Assembly (NCBI RefSeq): GCF_016859125.1
Contig: NZ_CP069338.1
Coordinates: forward strand, 11,721,501 to 11,785,500
Direction: 5' to 3'
Length of the DNA stretch: 64,000 nt
Source of the DNA: Archangium violaceum
GTDB taxonomy: Bacteria > Myxococcota > Myxococcia > Myxococcales > Myxococcaceae
Position 1 is the first letter of the stretch, and every line of letters starts with the position of its first letter. Positions 44,457 through 53,409 of this stretch are shown in pieces. The translations under genes were made by a program, and so were the position numbers. Below the pieces are notes generated by a model. That model worked only from the letters and a program-made list of their open reading frames with translations, was not told the origin of the DNA and did no database searches.

Positions 44457-45188
44457 ATGATGAATGAATTTCTCTCATTCCTTACCAATTATGATCCCAA
44501 CTATCCCGCGAGCGTGCGGGGTACATCGGAGGAGATGATCGGACGACTCTCCGCCACCATTGGCCGAGCGCTCCCACCCATTCATGAGGAATTCCTACGC
44601 TGCATGGGCAGCAGCATGGGCGACTTGGAGATCCCCAACTTGAGCTTCGATATCGAGCATATCATCGAACTCTATGAAGCCGAGGAGTGGCGTCCCCCCT
44701 CGCGCTATGTCGTGATTGCCGCAGAGGTACAGGATCCGTACTTCGATTGCTATCTGGATCTAGAGCAACCGAACAACTCCGACTTCTGCGTAGTCCGGTT
44801 CGAGAGCTGGGGGAATGCCGTATTCAAGGGGAAGGTCCACCCCTGGTTTCGCTCATTCAGAGACATGCTGTTTTCTTTCGGATTTATTTACAAAAGAATG
44901 AACACCTTGCCTTTTCAGATGGATTTGCAGGCCTCTCTGACCAAGCAAAGAAGAACCGGACAATCCCAGGAAGCACTGGTGAAAGATTTGGAGGAATTGG
45001 CATGCCGCATGGGATTCAAACGCCTGCAACACACCAGTCCCCAATGCCTACTTCTGGAGCGGGGGGATGCAACCATCTATGGACATCTCCCCCCTCGTGG
45101 TGGGTTCGACGCAAGAGCAGCAGCCACAGACAAGGAACAACTCTCGAAGGTATGTGAAGTCCTGCGTGACCAGACGATCCTTGTTTGA
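44457..45188 (+). CDS. SUKH (SMI1/KNR4-like) immunity protein candidate
   Basis: 243 residues from the ATG at 44457, with GAGG 9 bases upstream, 11 bases after the toxin gene. The N-terminal two thirds fit the SUKH superfamily: LPPIHEEFLRCMGSSMGD, a helix with FDIEHIIELYE, YVVIAAEVQDPYFDCYLDLE. SUKH proteins are typical immunity partners of polymorphic and T6SS toxins, especially nucleic-acid deaminases and nucleases. Position directly after the effector supports this. It is soluble and without a signal peptide, in keeping with a toxin acting in the cytoplasm. Codon use is AT-rich (e.g. TTTATTTACAAAAGAATG). It shares clear sequence similarity with the truncated copy that follows. Confidence 0.75.
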   Translation: MMNEFLSFLTNYDPNYPASVRGTSEEMIGRLSATIGRALPPIHEEFLRCMGSSMGDLEIPNLSFDIEHIIELYEAEEWRPPSRYVVIAAEVQDPYFDCYLDLEQPNNSDFCVVRFESWGNAVFKGKVHPWFRSFRDMLFSFGFIYKRMNTLPFQMDLQASLTKQRRTGQSQEALVKDLEELACRMGFKRLQHTSPQCLLLERGDATIYGHLPPRGGFDARAAATDKEQLSKVCEVLRDQTILV

Positions 45189-45218
45189 GCAAATGAGTAG
45201 ACCGGAGTGGATAGGACG

Positions 45219-45860
45219 ATGCAGGACTTGATTGAATTCATTCGTCAATACGATCCGGCCTACCCCTTGAAGGTGCGTGGGGCCTCCATTGAGGAACTGG
45301 CACTGCTCGAGCGGTTGGTCGGCCACCCATTGCCGGTACGCTATACAGAGTTCCTCCGCCTCCTGGGCAAGGACTTGGGTGATCTCCAAACTCCAGAGAC
45401 CGACTTCCGCATCCATCGTATCCTGAAATTCTACGAAACAGGCAAGAGAAAGCCCCCTGCCCCCTATGTCTTCATTGGCGCACAGGTCGAGGATCCCTAC
45501 GACCAGTACCTCCTCGACTGCGGTGATGGCCAACGCCCAGACGGCCCCGTGCTCAGGGCCGATCCCCAGGAGTCATTCAAGACAACCGACCATCTCTGGG
45601 TATCTTTTCCGTCGCTCAAGGACATGCTCTTTGTCCTCGCCTTCAGTGTCAAACGAATGGAACTGCTGCCCTATCGGCGGCAGTTCACGTCCTCACTCGA
45701 GGAAGGAGAAGACGGGTTGTCGCGCGTTCCTCCCGGGCTGATGGACTCATTGGGCGAGGTCCTGACGATGTTGGGTTTCGAGAAGCAGTCGTACACCAGC
45801 GAACTGAATCCCCTGTTCGAACGAGGGGACGCCGCCTTCTATGCTTGCTTCACGAGCCGG
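45219..45860 (+). pseudogene. second SUKH-type copy, frame lost at its 3' end
   Basis: From ATG 45219 the sequence parallels the preceding gene throughout: MQDLIEFIRQYDPAYPLKVR against MNEFLSFLTNYDPNYPASVR, then LPVRYTEFLRLLGKDLGDLQ, and FERGDAAFYACF against LERGDATIYGHL. After about 45850 homology ends, while the same frame runs on to 46595 through a HEAT-like region read out of frame. It is either a natural SUKH-HEAT fusion with a one-base loss, or two genes joined by a deletion. Its GC content is higher than that of the first copy. It could have been immunity to a related toxin. Confidence 0.6.
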
Positions 45861-46990
45861 GTGCCCGCTGGACGGATACCGAGCCACTCGAAACCCGACT
45901 CGCCCTCCAACTCGCCGCACTGCGTGCCTCCTCCGAGGCGTCCCTGGGCTGTGCGCGAGAAGCCGTGGCCGCAGGAGACGCCGGGCAGTTCCTCGCGGGG
46001 CTCCATGTCCTGGCCTCACTGGCTCCCCAGGAAGCAGGTATCGACACCCTCCTCCAGGCCCGGGAGGCCGATCTCGCGGAGGTACTGCCCACCTGGACCG
46101 AGGCGCTCGCACTCGCCCCACACCCCGAGGTGGCGGGTTGCTGCACCCGAGCGTTGGAGGACAAGCGACCCCTGGTGCGTGCCGCTGCCGCTGCCCTCCT
46201 GGGCCACCGGCGGGAGGGAGAACCCTCCCACCTCATCCCCCTGCTCAAGGATGGGGAGGGCATGGTACGCAGCTCGGCCGCCCTGGCCCTCGCCCAACTG
46301 GATCATCGACCCGCTCTTCCACTCATCGAGACCCTGCTCGCCCATTCACTCCCCGAGCAGGCAGAGCCGCTGGCACGAGCCGCGCTGCTGCTGGGCTCAC
46401 GCCGGGCGCTGCCGTTCTGCCGCCAGCTCTGCAACTCCGGCACGCCGCCCCCTGGCATCCCTCGGTTGCTCGCCCTGGCCGGAGACGCCCAGGACCTACC
46501 CGTATTGCGCCGGCTGTGTACGCGCCCGGCCCTCACCGAGGCGTCGCTCGAAGCTCTGGGCCTGCTCGGGCTGCTCGCCGCCGTGCCCGAGTTGATGGAG
46601 CACCTGGAGGCAGAAGATCCAGGGCACCGCCAGGCCGCAGCCTCGGCACTCGGGCTGCTCAGTGGCGCCGAGCTCAAGCAGAAGGTTCTGGTGGCTACCG
46701 ACGATGACGAAGAAGAAGGCCTTGAAAGGGAACAGTGGAGCACCCATCCACGGGACTGGCGCCAGTGGTGGGAGGCGCATGGGCGTCATTTCGAAGGGGG
46801 GCACCGCTGGCGCCACGGCCGACGATTCACCCTCGAGGGATGCCTGGAGGAACTGGAAGATCCACACAGCTCGCGGGCAGCGCGGAGCCGCACGGTCCTG
46901 GAGCTGACGCTCCGCTCCGGAAGGCCCCTCGATCTCGAGCTTGACTGGTTCGTGTGCCGCCAGCGTGAGTCCCTCACCCGCTGGCGCACT
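45848..46990 (+). pseudogene. HEAT-like repeat protein of T6SS cluster, start missing
   Basis: In a frame with no plausible start of its own the sequence reads EPGARWTDTEPLETRLALQL and a series of HEAT-type helical pairs (RPLVRAAAAALLGHRREGEP, HLIPLLKDGEGMVRSSAALA, HRQAAASALGLLSG). It ends with WRQWWEAHG, a GCLEELEDP block and LELDWFVCRQRESLTRWR. This is the build of HEAT-repeat proteins seen beside DUF2169 genes in myxobacteria. About 100 N-terminal residues of the usual protein seem absent and are replaced by the SUKH sequence. After RWR (about 46985) the frame continues to 47191 with unrelated sequence, so the 3' end is probably altered too. Confidence 0.55.
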
Positions 46991-47226
46991 GCGGGTGTAA
47001 TGGCTGGCCCCTCACCTCCTGAGTGCCAGACTGCTCCACCAGCCATGGTCGAATCCACTGAGTGGATCCTTTCCATGAAGCCCGCATTCCTCGTGGAGCT
47101 GCGGCCCTCCCTCGGGACTACTCCGAGCAGGTCCAGAAGAAGCTGGAGAGAGCGCCTGGTCCCAGCATGCATCGGCGAAACACGGGCGTGAAGCCCGACC
47201 TCCCGGACCTCTCGAATCCTCCCCAG

Positions 47227-47312
47227 GTTTGCTACTTCACCTCGCCGCTCGCGGTGGTGCTCGCCGCGGGGCTCATCAGGATGGGCGGCCGGTCCTTGCC
47301 CTCCATCGCCCG
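47227..47312 (-). repeat. right copy of tldD 3'-end direct repeat
   Basis: This is the genuine 3' end of the tldD-like gene (stop at 47234-47232). It matches 40010-40095 over about 86 bases in the same orientation, with two single-base gaps and about ten substitutions. The repeats bracket the decayed helicase and T6SS cassette. Confidence 0.75.
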
Positions 47313-48959
47313 CTGCAGCTCGATCTCCTGCAGCAGCACCGCTGGCGCCACCGTGGACACGGGTACGTTCCCGCTCTCGGCGCCGCAGTACCCGTTGAAC
47401 ACGCCCTGCCTGCGGCCCGTGCTCATGATGCGGTTCACCGACGACAGCGGCGTGCCCACGATCTCCACCCCGCGCACCAGCGTCTCCTGCCCCGTCCTCA
47501 CGTCCACCCGGTACACCATCCGCGGCACACCCTTGAACGCCTGGTAGCCGTAGCTCGACGTGTTCGTGTTCCCTCCCGTGATGTCCCGGATGATCAGCCC
47601 GTACGGCTTGCCCTGCCGCTTCGCCTCGGCGATGAGCTGCTTCTTCAGCTCCGCGTCATCCACCTGCTTCGTCGAGTCCACGATGAGGTTGGCCATGCGC
47701 GCCACCGGCTTGCGCGTGCCCTGGCTGCGCCCGTGCCCGTTGGACTGCAGGAAGCCCTCCACCGGCCTCCGCGACAGCAGGTAGCTCCTCAGCACGCCCT
47801 TCTCCACCAGCACCACCTTCTGCCCCTTCACGCCCTCCTCGTCGTACTCGTAGTAGCCGTTGAGGGGCTCGTTGCGCAGCGTGCGCACCGTCGGGTCGTC
47901 CACGATGCTGATGAACGTGGGCAGCACCTGCTTGCCCACCTGGCCCCGGAAGGTCTTCCCCTCCCCTTCCCCATCCTGCCGGTCCCCCTCCAGCCGGTGC
48001 CCCACCGCCTCGTGGAACAGCACCCCCGCGGCCTCCGGCGCGAGAATCGCCGGCCCCGTGTACGGATCGATGGCGGGCGCCTTCCGCAGCGCCAGCAGCT
48101 CGGTGATGATCTTCGTGGTGGCCGCGGACAGCGTCTTGTCGTCCGGCAGCCCCGCCTCGGTGGGCGCGTAGTAGTTGCGCGAGTTGTCCAGCAGCTGCCC
48201 GTCGTCCGCCCGCGTCACCGCCGTCACGTGCAGCCCGTACATCGTCTCTTCCGTCACGATGCGGCTGCCCTCGGTGGACACGAACAGGCGCGTCACCTTG
48301 TCCGCCGTCACCCGCACTTCCGAGTCGAAGATCTCCGGGTGCGCCTTGAAGCGCTCGGACACCTCGCGCGCCACGCGGACCCAGCGGTCATGGTCGAACG
48401 GGAAGGCCACCGGCGGCTGCACGTACTGCACCGGCTTCTCCTTGGAGAAGGACGGCGGCTGCTTCGGATCCTCCACCGCGTAGACGTTGTCGCCCTTCTT
48501 CTTGAGGAACTGGGAGAGCGCGGCCTTGTACTTCTCGTCCGTCACCAGCCACAGCGAGGTGCGCAAGGCCATCGGCGAGTCGTCGATGGGCGCGTCCTTG
48601 TTCGAGATGTAGCTGGAGCCCTTGCCGCCGACGAAGAACTCGTACTCCTCGGGGCCCGAGTTGTCGAACTCGTAGGAGCCCACCCGCACGTCCACGTACA
48701 GCTTGCGCTCGTGGTAGGTGTCATCCAGGAAGATCGCCCCGTACCGGGCGACGATGCCGTACTGCTCCGCCTCCTTGAGCTGGTAGCTCATGAAGTACGG
48801 AGGCTCGTGGTTCTGCAGCTTGAGCTGCTGCTGGTTGCGCTGGAGCTCCTCCGCCATCGCGTTCATCAGCGTCACGCGCGCGTCCGGAGCGGGCGCGGCG
48901 GCGGTGAGGACGACGGAAGCGGCGAGCAACGGAAGGACTGGCCAGTTTCGGATTCGCAC
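47232..48959 (-). CDS. exported TldD/PmbA-family metallopeptidase-like protein
   Basis: About 575 residues from a GTG at 48959; no strong ribosome-binding site is seen, and the start is chosen for the signal peptide (VLPLLAASVVLTAAAPAPDA). TldD-type features are HEAVGHRLEGD near residue 300 (metal-binding HExxxH), PARMANLIVDS-like strands, GGNTNTSSYGYQAF, and the C-terminal block FNGYCGAESGNVPVSTVAPA. Classical TldD/TldE degrade peptides (microcin processing, CcdA) in the cytoplasm as a heterodimer; here the N-terminus indicates export, so it is a periplasmic or secreted variant. No TldE partner is next to it. Its 3' end is duplicated at 40010. Confidence 0.87.
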   Translation of the reverse strand: MRIRNWPVLPLLAASVVLTAAAPAPDARVTLMNAMAEELQRNQQQLKLQNHEPPYFMSYQLKEAEQYGIVARYGAIFLDDTYHERKLYVDVRVGSYEFDNSGPEEYEFFVGGKGSSYISNKDAPIDDSPMALRTSLWLVTDEKYKAALSQFLKKKGDNVYAVEDPKQPPSFSKEKPVQYVQPPVAFPFDHDRWVRVAREVSERFKAHPEIFDSEVRVTADKVTRLFVSTEGSRIVTEETMYGLHVTAVTRADDGQLLDNSRNYYAPTEAGLPDDKTLSAATTKIITELLALRKAPAIDPYTGPAILAPEAAGVLFHEAVGHRLEGDRQDGEGEGKTFRGQVGKQVLPTFISIVDDPTVRTLRNEPLNGYYEYDEEGVKGQKVVLVEKGVLRSYLLSRRPVEGFLQSNGHGRSQGTRKPVARMANLIVDSTKQVDDAELKKQLIAEAKRQGKPYGLIIRDITGGNTNTSSYGYQAFKGVPRMVYRVDVRTGQETLVRGVEIVGTPLSSVNRIMSTGRRQGVFNGYCGAESGNVPVSTVAPAVLLQEIELQRAMEGKDRPPILMSPAASTTASGEVK

Positions 48960-49095
48960 GCCCCGGACTCTACCCGACCCCGCTCCGGCCGGCAGGTCCG
49001 ACCTGGTGTGAACGACGGGTGGACAACCCGGCGAGACAGCTCGCTTGGACACCACCCGGGTGGAGGCGGTAGACAGCGCCGCCCAGGAGGTATTC

Positions 49096-49851
49096 ATGGG
49101 CAAGAAGGTCGTGGTGATTACCGGAGCGAGCGCGGGCATTGGCGCCGCCCTGGCGGAGCAGGTGGGCAGGAAGGGATGGCAGGTGGTGCTCGCCGCGAGG
49201 CGCGAGCCCGAGCTGCGCCAGGTGGCGGAACGCGTGGGAGCCGAGGCGCTGCCCGTGGTCGCCGACGTCTCCAAGAGAGAGGACGTCCAACGCGTGATGG
49301 AGGCGGCGCTGGCCCGCTTCGGCCAGGTGGACGTCTGGGTGAACAACGCGGGGCGAGGCATCAGCAAGCTCGTCTCCGAGCTCACCGACGAGGACTTCGA
49401 CGAGATGATGCGCGTCAACGTCAAGTCGGCGCTCTATGGCATCCAGGCCGTGTTGCCGCACTTCCATTCGCGCGGGAGCGGGCACATCATCAACGTCTCG
49501 TCCGTGCTGGGGCGGGTGCCGCACGTCCCCCAGCGTTCGGCCTACAACGCGGCCAAGCACGCCCTCAACGCGCTGACGGCCAACCTGCGCCAGGAGCTGC
49601 GCGAGCGCTTCCCCGGCATCCACGTCACCACGTTCCTTCCTGGAGTGGTAGCCACCGAATTCGGTGTGAACGCGCTCGGCGGCGGAGTGGACTCGCGCGA
49701 GATTCCAGGCGCCCAGTCCGTCGAGGAGGCCGCCTCCGTCCTGCTGGAGGTGATCGAACGGCCGCGTCCCGACGTGTACTCGCGGCCCGAGTACCGGCAG
49801 CAGGTCATCGCGTACTACTCGTCCGAGGACCTGCTCATCCCCGGGCGATGA
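49096..49851 (+). CDS. short-chain dehydrogenase/reductase
   Basis: A 251-residue classical SDR. The ATG at 49096 is set by AGGAGG 5 bases upstream. Cofactor motif TGASAGIG (residues about 9-16), NNAGRG, catalytic Ser in NVSSVLG, and YNAAK with Tyr and Lys are all present. The basic residues after the second strand (AARREPE) favour NADP(H). The C-terminus (RPEYRQQVIAYYSSEDLLIPGR) is not diagnostic. Substrate unknown. It is divergent from the tldD-like gene and convergent with the UDP-sugar dehydrogenase gene, whose intrinsic terminator overlaps its stop codon. Confidence 0.92.
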   Translation: MGKKVVVITGASAGIGAALAEQVGRKGWQVVLAARREPELRQVAERVGAEALPVVADVSKREDVQRVMEAALARFGQVDVWVNNAGRGISKLVSELTDEDFDEMMRVNVKSALYGIQAVLPHFHSRGSGHIINVSSVLGRVPHVPQRSAYNAAKHALNALTANLRQELRERFPGIHVTTFLPGVVATEFGVNALGGGVDSREIPGAQSVEEAASVLLEVIERPRPDVYSRPEYRQQVIAYYSSEDLLIPGR

Positions 49852-49907
49852 AAAAAATGGAGGCCCCGCCCCGGCGCCCCCCCTCATGGCGCCGCAGCAG
49901 GGCCTCC
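49851..49907 (-). terminator. intrinsic terminator of the polysaccharide operon
   Basis: Read on the minus strand: GGAGGCCC (49907-49900), an inner hairpin of GGCGCC repeats (49893-49888 and 49878-49873), GGGCCTCC (49866-49859), then ATTTTTTT (49858-49851). This is an 8-bp outer and 6-bp inner stem followed by a seven-T run, a textbook Rho-independent terminator, placed about 40 bases after the UDP-sugar dehydrogenase stop. Its T-tract touches the stop codon of the opposing SDR gene. Confidence 0.85.
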
Positions 49908-49947
49908 TGCGCGAGCCGGACGGCAACCGGGCCGGCCGGACTTCACG

Positions 49948-51273
49948 CTAGGCCTTGGTGACCTTCTCGCGACCCGGGCCCACGTTCTTGCAGGCGTTGC
50001 GGGTGTCGACGACGCACTGGGACTGCTTCACCACCATGTTGTAGTCGATGCACGAGTGGTCCGTGAGGATGACGACCGCGTCGTACTGGCCGAGCGTCTC
50101 CGGGTTCAGCGGCACCGACTGCATGGTGAAGTGGAAGCCGTGGCCCTCCTCGAGGCGAGGCACGTACGGGTCGTGGTACTCGACCTCGGCGCCCTTCTCC
50201 TTGAGCAGCGAGATGACCCGCAGGCTCGGGCTCTCGCGCATGTCGTCGATGTCCTTCTTGTACGCCGCGCCCAGGCACAGCACCTTCGCGCCGTTGAGCG
50301 TCTTCTTGTTCTTGTTGAGCGCCTCCATGGTCCGGGTGACCACGTAGTACGGCATCTGCTGGTTCACCTCGCCGGCGAGCTCGATGAACTTGGTGTGGAA
50401 CTCGTACTCGCGCGCCTTCCACGTCAGGTAGAAGGGATCGATGGGGATGCAGTGACCGCCCAGGCCCGGACCCGGGTAGAAGGGCATGAAGCCGAAGGGC
50501 TTCGTCCCCGCCGCCTGGATGACCTCCCACACGTCGATGTTCATCCGGTCGCAGAGCATCTTCATCTCGTTGACCATGGCGATGTTCACGCACCGGAAGA
50601 TGTTCTCCAGCAGCTTGGCCAGCTCGGCCACGCGCGTGGAGGACACGGCCACCGTCTCCTTCAGCGCGCTGGCGTAGAGGGCCTGCGCCACCTCGAGGCA
50701 CGCCGGAGAGTGGCCACCGACGATCTTCGGGATCGTCTTGGTGTTGAAGTTCTTGTTGCCCGGATCCTCGCGCTCGGGGCTGAAGGCCAGGTGGAAGTCC
50801 ACGCCCGCCTTCAGGCCATTCTTCTCGAGCAGCGGCTTGAGCACCTCATCCGTGGTCCCCGGGTACGTGGTGGACTCGAGGATGAAGAGCTGGCCGGGCC
50901 GCACGTGCGGAGCCAGGGCCTCGCCCGTCTTGATGATGTAGCTCATGTCCGGCTCACGCGAAGCCGTGAGCGGCGTGGGCACGCAGATGATGATGCAGTC
51001 CATCTCGCGGGCCTTCGAGAAGTCCGTCGTCGCCTTGAGCTTGCCCTTGCTCGTGAGCTCATGGATGGGCTCGCTGGGGATGTGCTTGATGTAGCTCACC
51101 CCCTTGGTGATGTTCTCCACCTTCCGCGTGTCCACGTCGAGCCCCGTCACGGGAAAGCCGGCCTCCGCGAACGCCATGCCCAGCGGCAGACCCACGTAGC
51201 CCATCCCCACCACGCCAACCCTCGCCTCCCGCCGGCGGATACGCTCCAGCAGCGGGCTCACCATCACGCGCAT
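49948..51273 (-). CDS. nucleotide-sugar (UDP-HexNAc) 6-dehydrogenase
   Basis: 441 residues from the ATG at 51273, with GAGAGG 8 bases upstream; ATG 51291 is an alternative. NAD-binding motif GMGYVGLPLGMAFAEAG, then STTYPGTT, FSPERED, and the active-site Cys in GGHCIPIDPFYLTW. The IDPFYLTWKA context is that of the WbpA/WecC group, which oxidises UDP-GlcNAc or UDP-ManNAc to the uronic acid using two NAD+, rather than UDP-glucose dehydrogenase. The product would feed an acidic surface or spore-coat polysaccharide. It lies 60 bases after the heparinase-like gene in the same direction and ends before a strong terminator. Confidence 0.92.
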   Translation of the reverse strand: MRVMVSPLLERIRRREARVGVVGMGYVGLPLGMAFAEAGFPVTGLDVDTRKVENITKGVSYIKHIPSEPIHELTSKGKLKATTDFSKAREMDCIIICVPTPLTASREPDMSYIIKTGEALAPHVRPGQLFILESTTYPGTTDEVLKPLLEKNGLKAGVDFHLAFSPEREDPGNKNFNTKTIPKIVGGHSPACLEVAQALYASALKETVAVSSTRVAELAKLLENIFRCVNIAMVNEMKMLCDRMNIDVWEVIQAAGTKPFGFMPFYPGPGLGGHCIPIDPFYLTWKAREYEFHTKFIELAGEVNQQMPYYVVTRTMEALNKNKKTLNGAKVLCLGAAYKKDIDDMRESPSLRVISLLKEKGAEVEYHDPYVPRLEEGHGFHFTMQSVPLNPETLGQYDAVVILTDHSCIDYNMVVKQSQCVVDTRNACKNVGPGREKVTKA

Positions 51274-51333
51274 CTGACTCACCTCTCCCATGAAGGGATG
51301 CCGGGTCGCCCCGTCACGCCCCGTTCATTGCCT

Positions 51334-53409
51334 TCACTTGAAGACGACTACCCACCTCAACCAAACCGGGGGCGACACCCGCACCCCGAACACCACGACC
51401 TGCGACGGCACCACGAGGCCGTAACCCGGCGAGTACCGGGACGGCTCCAATCGCGGACCCAGGCCCTCCGCGAAGAGCACCAGGGCCACTGGCGCCTCCG
51501 CCGGTCCCAGCTCCACGCCGAGCGGCTCGAAACTCCGCGGGGCCGCCGGTACACGCAGCGCCCGCGCCAGCTCCTCGCTCGTGGGCGCCCTCGGCCTCGC
51601 CTCGCGGTCCGGAAGGTGGATCCGCCCCACGACATCGTGAAGCCCCACCCCCACCAAGGCGTCCGTCACCCCGAGCGCGCGCTCGCGCTTGTCCAGCACG
51701 AAGGTGCGCTCCACGCCCACGGGCGAGGACAGCGAGCGATAGCCATCGTGCCGCACGGTGAGGCGATCCAGCTCGGCCCCCGGCTGGAACACCTGCACCC
51801 GCGCCCGCGCCGCCTCGGGCAGCGCGAACAGCCGGCCCGGCTCCAGCGGCGACTGCTCCTGGCCGTCCACCTGCAGCGTGTTGTGCGCGGCCGTGGAGCG
51901 GAAGGCGTTACGCACCGTCGGCTCCCGCGTATACGTGCCCGTGCCCGGGTCCACGATGACGGGGCGCCCGCCCAGGTGCAGCTCGAAGGAGAGCTTGTCG
52001 TTGTGGCTGTGTCCGCCCACTCCATGCTGTCCCTGGAGACCGGCGCTCACCGTCACCACCGCGCCCGCCCCGCGCAACACGTGGAAGCCGCCCGCCGGGA
52101 AGCTCACCGACGCCGCGGGCCGGGCACGAGGCAGTGAGCGGAAGCGCTCGAGCCCGGGCAGTCCCAGCAGCCACGCGGCCTCGTCCGGGAAGGAGCCCTC
52201 CGCCAGCGACTCGTCACCGAAGAGCGCCGCCCCCAATGGCGCGAGGTAGCCCTGCTCCCGTGGCTCTCGCTCCTGGAAGGGGAAGACGCGGCCCGAGTCG
52301 TTGTCACCTATCTGTGGCGCCAGCCCCTGCTCGGAGCTCCAGGCGCGCGAGGCCGCGTACATGCGGCGCAGCCGTGTCTCGTACCGGAGGCCCAGCTCCA
52401 CCCCGTGGCCCCGTGCCACCACGAGCGCGAGGGTGAAGAGCTCCACCGACAGCCGGTGGTACGGCACGGAGCCCTCGAAGGAGGTGCCCTCCGCGTGCAC
52501 CTGCGCCACCATCTGCGCCCGGAGTCCCGCAACCGCGCGCGCCACCTGCCTCGGCGCGTCCGGCAGCTCCGGGAAGAGCAGGCCCACCACCAGCAGGCCC
52601 ACGTAGTTCGAGACGAGGTGGTTGTTGGGCACCGCCCCGTGATCCTCCAGGTGCGCCTCCACCCACGCGGTGTGCTCGGCCAGAGACTCCAGCACCGGCA
52701 CGAGGAACTCCGGCCTGCGCGCCTCGGGCGCGTCCGCGCACATCACCAGCGCCTGCGCCAGGTTGGCCGCTCGCAGCGCCACCTCCATGGCGCACGTCCA
52801 GTGCACGCCCTGCCCCACCGGGTTGGCCTGCAGGAAGTCCAGCGTCCGCGTCACGAAGGTCCGCGCGAACGTCCTGCGCGCCGCTTCGTCGCGCTCCACC
52901 CAGTACCCCTGCGCGAGCGCCACCAGGCAGTCCAATCGGCCCAGCACCCACGGGTACTTCGGATCCACGCCCGGCTGCGCCAGCCGCAGCCGCTCCACCG
53001 GGACGACCGGGTAGCGGTAGCCGCTCACGGGATCCCTGGACCAGTCCACCGGCTGGCCCTCGCCGAAGCACACGCGCGTGCCGAAGACGTCGTACTCACC
53101 CCGCAGGGCGGCCCGGGCCCTCTCCAGGGCACGCGCCCTGGCGCCGGGCAGGGCCTCGAGCGCCTCCAGGACGGAGGTCCGCTGCCCCACCTCGCACCAG
53201 GCCCGGCCGGGACGCGCCGACAACGCACGCTCCGCCAGCTCGTCCGTGTTGGTGGCGCCGAAGGCCAGCAGCAGCCCCGGCTCGTCGAGCCGCTCGCGCC
53301 TCTTGTAGAGGGCCTGCCGCGCCACTCCCTGGACTCGCCGCGCCACGCCCTTGGCGAGTCCTCCCGGCGCGAGCCGCGCGATCGTCGAGTAGTACCCCAG
53401 TGTCCCCAT
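51334..53409 (-). CDS. heparinase II/III family protein
   Basis: About 691 residues from the ATG at 53409 (GGAG about 8 bases upstream; GTG/ATG codons up to 53448 are alternatives). The N-terminal part is an alpha/alpha toroid-like helical domain (e.g. NPVGQGVHWTCAMEVALRAA, NNHLVSNYVGLLVVGLLFPE). The C-terminal part is the beta-sandwich heparinase II/III domain with GGHSHNDKLSFELHLGGRPV and DPGTGTY, where the His/Asn/Asp cluster binds metal and substrate. Enzymes of this kind are lyases for uronic-acid polysaccharides. Linkage to a UDP-uronate-forming dehydrogenase suggests a role in making or trimming an exopolysaccharide. No clear signal peptide, as usual for biosynthetic-cluster members. 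Confidence 0.88.
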   Translation of the reverse strand: MGTLGYYSTIARLAPGGLAKGVARRVQGVARQALYKRRERLDEPGLLLAFGATNTDELAERALSARPGRAWCEVGQRTSVLEALEALPGARARALERARAALRGEYDVFGTRVCFGEGQPVDWSRDPVSGYRYPVVPVERLRLAQPGVDPKYPWVLGRLDCLVALAQGYWVERDEAARRTFARTFVTRTLDFLQANPVGQGVHWTCAMEVALRAANLAQALVMCADAPEARRPEFLVPVLESLAEHTAWVEAHLEDHGAVPNNHLVSNYVGLLVVGLLFPELPDAPRQVARAVAGLRAQMVAQVHAEGTSFEGSVPYHRLSVELFTLALVVARGHGVELGLRYETRLRRMYAASRAWSSEQGLAPQIGDNDSGRVFPFQEREPREQGYLAPLGAALFGDESLAEGSFPDEAAWLLGLPGLERFRSLPRARPAASVSFPAGGFHVLRGAGAVVTVSAGLQGQHGVGGHSHNDKLSFELHLGGRPVIVDPGTGTYTREPTVRNAFRSTAAHNTLQVDGQEQSPLEPGRLFALPEAARARVQVFQPGAELDRLTVRHDGYRSLSSPVGVERTFVLDKRERALGVTDALVGVGLHDVVGRIHLPDREARPRAPTSEELARALRVPAAPRSFEPLGVELGPAEAPVALVLFAEGLGPRLEPSRYSPGYGLVVPSQVVVFGVRVSPPVWLRWVVVFK

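Noticed and set aside
45219-46595. 458-residue single protein (SUKH plus Pro/Arg-rich tail)
   Set aside because: The tail is the HEAT-like gene read out of frame; the open frame is a by-product of the broken junction.
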